The notes beneath the pieces are model-generated. The model saw only the letters and a list, made by a program, of their open reading frames with translations. It searched no databases and was not told the origin of the DNA. Position numbers and translations under genes: made by a program. From Archegozetes longisetosus (lineage: Eukaryota > Arthropoda > Arachnida > Sarcoptiformes > Trhypochthoniidae), in contig JAEMBT020000005.1 of NCBI GenBank assembly GCA_018873245.2, forward strand, positions 10,056,001 to 10,120,000: 64,000 nt of DNA, in the 5' to 3' direction. This document shows positions 57,902 through 64,000 of the stretch, piece by piece. Positions within the stretch are counted from its first letter, which is position 1; each line of letters begins with the position of its first letter.

Positions 57902-60436
57902 TCACAAGAATTTTCATATATAAATGTATATATAGCTTATCTATTCGCATACTGCATTGTATAATGCGGTGGCATATGCTTTAAATATTGATTAGCGATT
58001 CGTTTTCCTCTTAAGCTTGTGTTGGATGTTATGCTTCAGAAACCGACAGAAAATTCTCTACATATATCTCTTTCAGTCCTCTACTGAATATTCCATTTGA
58101 AATCCTGTTTCGAATGCCCTGTTATTTTTTGTATAGTTGTCGACTACTTATGAGAGAATTTTGTTGTCGAAAATTCGATTTTTTAGCTTACAAACTGTTT
58201 GGATTTGTATTGCATTTATTCGTATTGAATTAAATTTATTTTTACAGAATTTTTTCAATACCTTGTTGAAGATTTTTATAGAATTTACTTTTATGTTACT
58301 GACCAAATATTTTTGTTAGGATTTTTATGTAGGTAATTTTCTTAAGAATATTACTCAAGTCTAGTACTTATCATGTCCTGAATTAAGAAAATATTAAGCC
58401 TACCTTCAAATTTATTCTAGAATCGATTTTTTCTTCTCCCAAAAATATTGATTTAAAACTAGATAATTATCTTTGAAATTCTGTTATTCCTCAACAGAGT
58501 TTGAAATTCTGTATAGAAGTCGAGAAAATTTTATCGCGAGTTGAATGTCTTCGATATTCGAGAGCATGAAAGAAAAAAGATTTGCTCAATATTTCATTTG
58601 AAATATCAAGTAAAACATTAAATCTTTTTCTAAAAAGGATTTGTGATTAAATTTGTTATTCTCTCTAAGATTACAGTGCTTGATGAAACAACGCTAAAAA
58701 ACATTCTCAAACCTTATCTCGTGTAAGACATGCATAAAATCCCTAATAAACCTATTTTCGATACTTAGCGTCTAAAATTGTTATGAGAAAAAAAGAGTTA
58801 GCTACAAATCCCTAATATTATCAAATTTCAATATCTATAGCCTTTTATATAAAGAGTATTCTCTAGTAGAATCAAAAGTAAATCTTTTGCTGAAATATAA
58901 TTTAATTTTTTTTCTTGTTTGAACATATAAAAGCTTATTTGTCATCAAATTCACTGTGAATAATAGTGAAATAGATAAGAATATTCTCTACTATTCTCAC
59001 AATAATTATATCATAACTCAACGTCAGTATTGAATGAATAGGAAGAAAAGTTTGTGACATTTATTGAACTCATGTATTATTTTCTATTTTCTATTGAAAA
59101 AATAGATTATTATTTCCTATTTTCTAATTACAATATCTGCCAATAGTTAGTTTGGAAAAGTTCTTTATTTAGTGTTTAACAAGTGAATAGAGATTTTGAT
59201 ATATAGCAGAAGTTTATGAATAGCTATCAAACACAGCATAAGGTAAGACACGAGCCATCACTTTCAATACTATTGTATTCTTTTGTATTGAGAGAAAAAA
59301 CAACTAATTTTTTCTTTCACTCTATACTCAATGAGAGCTAGGCTTAAAAAACTACTGAATAAACAATGATTGACTGATTGAATGCATAAGATTTAAGTAT
59401 AGAAATTGAATGTAATTTATGTTTTTCTCTCAAACATAAGTAAAATATGAATAATATAAATAATTGTTCACCCATGAATACTATTTTTTGTTACCAACCA
59501 GAACTTTATACTACTCTTAATACTAGTTCATAAACACACCCATCGATTGGTGTTTTCATTTGAAACACTAATTAATCAAATAGTAGGTTGAGAGTAAAGT
59601 ATTCGGTTTCTGATAAAAACATCTAACCTTTTTTACTATTCATATAAATCTTTCAAAACTTTCTGAAATCTGAGATATTTGTACACCACTTGTACTTTAT
59701 ATCAAATTCTGGCATTCATTTTATCAACTCAATCGATATCTAGATTACCACAGAATTGTTTTTTCTCCTCACTTATCTACGAATACGATACTTAAAAACT
59801 TTAGAGAACAAATTTTTTGGCTCTAATTATGACAGTAATTATGAAATATTTTGTGTATAAATAGAAGTTCTTTATAGGAAAGGCTTTCAATAATAAAAAA
59901 TTCTATTTTTTTACCACAGAGTTTAACCAACCAAATATTTCTGTGCTTTATATGGAAAACAGAATATTCTGAAGGCAATGGTTTCTGACTATATATAGTC
60001 AAACATTTATCAACTTTTTCTGCATCTGTTATTACCTAAAATTTTCTAATACTAGACATTAATTATAAATGAATATGAAATCTAAAAAAAAATGTTATCA
60101 TATTAGAGAAAGTTTTTTATTGAATAAAAGTTTGAAAATTGCATTAGATTTGGCCTGAAAGCTCGTCAAACATGTTATTAATAATTGAGATAATAATATT
60201 ATTTCTACAAAAGTTGATGTTTGGTTCCTTTCTATGTCTGTATTACTTGAATGCCATTACTCTCAGATTCTGACAGTAGGAAAAACTCCTATCATATGAA
60301 AAATAATAATTCTTTCCATATATTCTCTTCTGAAATTACTATTCATTTTCATTAGCATAATGTTTATACTGAGAGTCTGTCAGAAAATTAATAATAATCT
60401 CAAGTGAAAATTGTCTGCAAAATGACGTTTTCGAAC
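57902..60436. other. AT-rich spacer
   Basis: The frame at 58137-58319 is F/I/L-rich and not called. No repeat or exon is recognised. Confidence 0.4.
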
Positions 60437-60489
60437 CTTTAAGCATAACAATCATTTGTTCAAACCCTTAAACATAACAATCATTTGTT
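60437..60489. repeat. 29-bp tandem duplication
   Basis: CTTTAAGCATAACAATCATT plus TGTT recurs 29 bp later as CCTTAAACATAACAATCATT plus TGTT. A third, more diverged ATCAATTATTTGTTCAAA follows. Confidence 0.8.
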
Positions 60490-60681
60490 GCTAAAGCCAT
60501 CAATTATTTGTTCAAATTGAAACCAATTTTTAGGATTCTATCAGCAACATTGCCAAATAACATATATGGCTTCCAAAATACTAAATCAGACTATTGCCTA
60601 ATTTTGTTGTCTTAATTCAAATTTTAGTTGAGAAAAAGCTGTTTTTTGTGAAATCAATTAACGCCCAACAAATGTATAGTT

Positions 60682-60686
<5 letters not shown>

Positions 60687-60741
<55 letters not shown>
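60687..60741. repeat. long (GA)n microsatellite
   Basis: About 27 pure GA units, GA on the + strand. Confidence 0.97.
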
Positions 60742-60742
<1 letters not shown>

Positions 60743-60975
60743 CACAACTTACTGTAAATATAAATTAGTCTGAAAGCTGGCTTTTTATTTATAGCCTATG
60801 AAAAAGTGCAAAATGAGTGAAGAATCTCCACTCTAGTCCTGTCTATCGTTCTGTTCTTGATCTACGCCCGCATTAAATACTTGTTTTGAATTTTTATCCC
60901 ATTATTTTATACTGAAGTTGAGTTGAAATTTTCGGTTTCAGCCCATTTTTGTCACTCTATTTTGTTGAAAATATA
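60742..60975. other. AT-rich spacer
   Basis: Nothing recognisable apart from a slightly GC-richer 60830-60870. Confidence 0.4.
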
Positions 60976-61083
60976 CAGTTAAACTTGGTTATTGTTAACC
61001 TTGTGAATATCGAGGTTTTGATACATTCTGTTCTCTAAAAGGATGTTTAGTTATAAAGGGTTCACTTTAACGAGGCATTACTG
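60976..61083. mobile_element. pogo/Tigger-like miniature element, copy 8 (108 bp)
   Basis: The left end CAGTTAAACTTGGTTATTGT follows TA at 60974-60975. The right end CTTTAACGAGGCATTACTG is followed by CA (mutated TA). The interior is AT-rich and non-coding. It is the shortest copy here. Confidence 0.7.
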
Positions 61084-61311
61084 CAAGAAAAATATAAGGG
61101 TTTTTAGTAATAAAAATATAGTCAATTAAACGTTTTTTGATAACTAGAGACAGAGGACATTGAAAATAATTGGTTCGAGTTCATTAACTATTATTAAGCT
61201 CATTATTGTTATTAAAAACTTTTTCATCAACTTATCAAATATGAAAATGCATAGAAAGAGATGAGCAAAAAATTATAATTTAATACATTTCATTACAAGC
61301 TATCAAAACAA
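61084..61311. other. AT-rich spacer
   Basis: No feature seen. An ATTAAA lies about 40 nt downstream of the minus-strand stop at 61312 and might serve as a poly(A) signal if that frame is a gene. Confidence 0.3.
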
Positions 61312-61500
61312 TTACCAGCTATTATTAAAATTAGACCCTATTCTGACTCGAAGCCTGTCTCTCATGATCACTAAGACTTGTTCTATCCGAAAAAGGTTGA
61401 TATAATTTTCCAGTCTCTCATCAACTGAAACCATGATTATTATGAGCGCAAAAACACAACAAACACGACAATAACAATTTATTTCAAACATCCTCTTCAT
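61312..61500 (-). CDS. candidate small secreted protein, unknown
   Basis: ATG at 61500 opens 62 codons. Residues 1-26 (MKRMFEINCYCRVCCVFALI then IIMVSV) look like a signal peptide or membrane segment. The remainder is charged and mixed (DERLENYINLF, VIMRDRLRVRIGSNFNNSW) and uses varied codons such as CGG, CGA, CTC and GTC in a locally GC-richer patch. An ATTAAA lies about 40 nt past the stop. It could be a single-exon small secreted peptide, but frames of 60 codons are common by chance here. I do not recognise the product. Confidence 0.25.
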   Translation of the reverse strand: MKRMFEINCYCRVCCVFALIIIMVSVDERLENYINLFRIEQVLVIMRDRLRVRIGSNFNNSW

Positions 61501-62385
61501 AAGTTAGGCTGGTTTGGAGGAAGAGCTTAACTATAGCCTACTGTTGCTTAGACTTAGGCCATTTTTGAAAAGATACTCATATATATCTTGTATAGTCTAT
61601 ATTAAACTGTAAGCATTATAATCAGTCTGATATGTGTTTCGGAGCATCCTTACAACTAATAAACTGAAAAAATCCACACCTTCTTCCTGTGGATTCGATG
61701 CGAACCACTTCTTCTCTTCTTTAAACTAACATGACTTGAGGTTATCTTCAACTTCATTATAATACCCCTACAGACTATACAAGATAATAGTAATGATTCT
61801 GAAAAATAAGTCATTCTTTTCTTGTGGACCAAAATTTGCATAATTATTATCAAAGCTAATAATGAAAATAAGAAAAATAATTTTTTTCTAAACTCAAATT
61901 TATTATAGTCTTTGTAAGAATGAGTTAATTCTAATAAATCTCGAGCTTAAGTGTTATTAGAGTTTAATTTTTAAAATTAAAGCTTTTTTCGACTTATAAA
62001 TCATAAGTAGATTTCATGAAAGTTAACGAAAAATTGAATAGAAGTTGACTGAAGCAATTATGAGAAAATTTATATGAAGCCTAACTGTATATTGAAGCCT
62101 AAAACTTGTTTACAGGAAGTCAAATGATAGTTAAAGCTTATGATACGCACAGAAGAGAGAAACATATATACTAGAGAATAACCTATCCTTTTATTTCATA
62201 TAGATTTTCAATTTACTCATCCATTTCAGTCAAATTTATCATTGAATTTATTTTTTTTTCTTCTCCTACTACTAGTCCTCATTTCTAACATATCCTTTCC
62301 ACTACGCTAGAAATTAATCGATCAAATCAAATAGGAGTATATATTAAACTAAATTTATCATTACATGCAAAGGAGAGATTTTTTT
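61501..62385. other. spacer with a second minus frame
   Basis: A 65-codon minus frame at 61656-61853 contains a basic run (SLKKRRSGSHRIHRKKVW). It is not in frame with, and not clearly spliced to, the frame at 61312-61500. No other feature. Confidence 0.3.
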
Positions 62386-62399
62386 CTAACCTAACCTAA
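62386..62399 (-). repeat. interstitial TTAGG repeat
   Basis: CTAACCTAACCTAA is nearly three units of the telomere-type pentamer in inverse orientation. Confidence 0.6.
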
Positions 62400-62480
62400 A
62401 AGTCTAGCACATCTGAGGCATAAAACAGTTTTTATGGCTTTATTTACATTTATAGCTTATAATAATAGGGATCAATAAAA

Positions 62481-62558
62481 TGGTTGATCACATGATTAAA
62501 TGGTTGATCACATGATTAAATGGCTGATCACATGATTAAATGGTTTATCACATGAATA
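62481..62558. repeat. 20-bp tandem array (4 units)
   Basis: TGGTTGATCACATGATTAAA is repeated in register: two identical units, one with a T-to-C change, and a last diverged one (TGGTTTATCACATGAATAAT). Each unit carries TGATCA and a nearby CATG. Confidence 0.95.
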
Positions 62559-63761
62559 ATTAGTTTATATTTATTTGAAGTGTAAAAAGTTTTACTAGTC
62601 GTGCATAAGTTGTAAAATAAGCTTTTATTTTTTGTTTATTAAACAGAAGTTTCTTTACCAAAGATTTATGTCTGAAGATAATAAACATTTAAAACTTAGT
62701 TTTTCAGCCCCTTTCCGACCCCTATTATAATAAATATAAAGTTCAGGTTATACTTAAAAAACGACTCCAAGTTATAGTGAGAGAGAAATTAAATCTATTG
62801 GCTGTTGTGATGAGACTTGACTTGATTTAAGTCATAAGTCAGAAGAAGAAAATAGTAGCTCTGTTAAAAAGGCAGTCAATTTCCTTAATAATCAATCCCT
62901 CGAGCGTTCATTTCTATGAGAATGTATGTACCTTTTGGAAGAACACGTTTTGATGCTATACTCTCTATGCTAACAATTAAACTGTTTCTAAATAAACATT
63001 TTCAGACAGCAAAACAGTAAGAGATTGAGAGACAGGTATTAAAAGCAGACCAACAAAAATATTAATTATCTGTAAACCTTAAGGTTTGTCTGTGTATAAA
63101 TATTTAAATAAGAAATTTGCTCTTTTTTCTCCTTTACATGCATTTTCAGACAAAATCTCCTGCATTAATTAAATCGAAAATTTATGCAAACTTTAGCTTT
63201 CTTTTTAGGCTTTTCTCGATTTCTGTCGGTTTTCATTACTTAGATCTGATTTGCAGAAAAACTTTTTTAGATTAAGTCTCGATTTTCTTATGGATAGCTT
63301 AAAATGGTAGAAGTTTTCTGAACTTAAGTTACTTGAAGTCTAATAAATTTGATTTTAAGATAATTAAAATCTGATAATTAACCAAGTATAGACTTGAATA
63401 GCCTCTTTACTTGAATTGATAGCGAAATCGTGAAAATTATTGTTTTTGTTAGCTTTTAATTGCAGGCAAAAGATTATTGCTTTTCATAGCTTTTATATAA
63501 GGAATAAATTATTGGAAAATGTATTTTTAGAGAATGAGGTAATAATTATTGATCAAGAAAGAAATTTATCTTAATTTTTCACTCTAAGGCAAATTTTTTA
63601 TCTTAAATAAAAATATTTCGGTTAATGAACTAATAGCGAGGGAGAAGAAATGAAAAATTTTCTTCTCAAACGGAAAAAATTTTTTCGGCTAAAATATTAA
63701 GATATGATCAAAAGAGTGAAAATTATTATTAATATGATTATTGCCTGAAATTGAAGAGAGA
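62559..63761. other. AT-rich spacer
   Basis: No exon or repeat recognised. Confidence 0.4.
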
Positions 63762-63808
63762 GAGAGAAATATTTCTGCCATAAGAGATATGGCAGAAATA
63801 TTTATCTC
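63762..63808. repeat. stable hairpin next to a GA tract
   Basis: AAATATTTCTGCCATA (63767-63782) and TATGGCAGAAATATTT (63788-63803) are perfect 16-bp arms around a 5-nt loop AGAGA. The stem extends through one mismatch by GAGA/TCTC, using the last bases of a short GA run. The loop is too small for a typical microRNA precursor. Confidence 0.85.
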
Positions 63809-63814
63809 CTTAAT

Positions 63815-63828
63815 ATTTATCGATAAAT
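63815..63828. promoter_or_regulatory. perfect palindrome with TATCGATA core
   Basis: ATTTATCGATAAAT is a perfect 14-bp palindrome centred on TATCGATA, the DREF/BEAF-type octamer of flies. It lies 6 bp from the hairpin above. Whether such a factor acts in this species is unknown. Confidence 0.4.
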
Positions 63829-64000
63829 AAAGAAATTGTTTGAAAGTTATTCAGTAGTCAATAGTTAGGAATTTAGCTAAATTATTTTTTATATAAAATT
63901 CTAGTTTAAAAAGCTATGCAAAGTTCAGTAGCAGTCCATTTAGTAAACTTTTAACTGCTTTTCAAGTTTTTTTCTTTATATACAAAACGTCTTAACAGCT
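63829..64000. other. AT-rich end of the window
   Basis: No feature recognised. Confidence 0.4.

Noticed and set aside
61168..61180. GGTTCGAGTTC as a tRNA B-box
   Set aside because: No A-box or cloverleaf can be drawn upstream. Other GTTCGA hits (15207) fail too.
1..64000. CRISPR array, bacterial operon, phage or organelle DNA
   Set aside because: No regular repeat-spacer structure, no ORF tiling, no rRNA or tRNA, and clear eukaryotic microsatellite, MITE and splice features.

Overview
This looks like nuclear DNA from an animal with large introns and few genes. It is very AT-rich (roughly 70% or more by eye, not computed). Evidence against bacteria: almost no long reading frames, no ribosome-binding-site/ORF tiling, splice-type signals, and many (GA)n/(CA)n microsatellites. 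An arthropod is my best guess. The reasons are repeated TTAGGTTAG tracts (the ancestral arthropod telomere unit), TCAGT initiator-like sites, and many short elements with TA duplications and CAGTNNAACCTCGTTATAA-type ends, as in invertebrate pogo/Tigger-like DNA transposons. I cannot name the species.

The best-supported gene feature is on the + strand at about 41.1-42.2 kb. A GC-richer 5' region carries a TCAGT initiator candidate (41153). It is followed by a coding exon (41927-42179) that ends in a hydrophobic, signal-like segment and then a consensus donor GTAAGT in phase 1. This fits the first coding exon of a secreted or cell-surface protein, and the DNA to its right is then probably a long first intron. 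A second, weaker candidate is a minus-strand terminal exon at 52161-52243 encoding a glutamate-rich tail. Several other short open segments (8262, 9922, 23787, 35802, 48230, 53315, 57356, 61312) are listed with low confidence because similar ones arise by chance in DNA of this composition.

The clearest content is repetitive. One dispersed family of miniature pogo/Tigger-like elements has eight fairly complete copies (about 308, 4359, 21617, 23918, 48629, 53120, 57726, 60976) and about seven single ends. The window also holds long microsatellites, several short tandem arrays (10-bp CCAAT array at 44871, 20-bp array at 62481, 11-bp and 10-bp arrays at 54167, ~15-bp CGAAA minisatellite at 33992), and foldback structures (21056, 63762).

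About ten small GC-richer islands interrupt the AT-rich background (near 8.9, 11.2, 13.6, 21.9, 33.0, 36.6, 38.4, 41.1, 48.3 and 49.1-49.6 kb). They are the best places to look for exons or enhancers. I recognised no tRNA, rRNA, CRISPR array or intact transposase gene. No new biological system is demonstrable from this sequence alone. The oddities most worth checking are the phased CCAAT array, the one-sided orientation of the GA tracts, and the nuclear-receptor half-site cluster.
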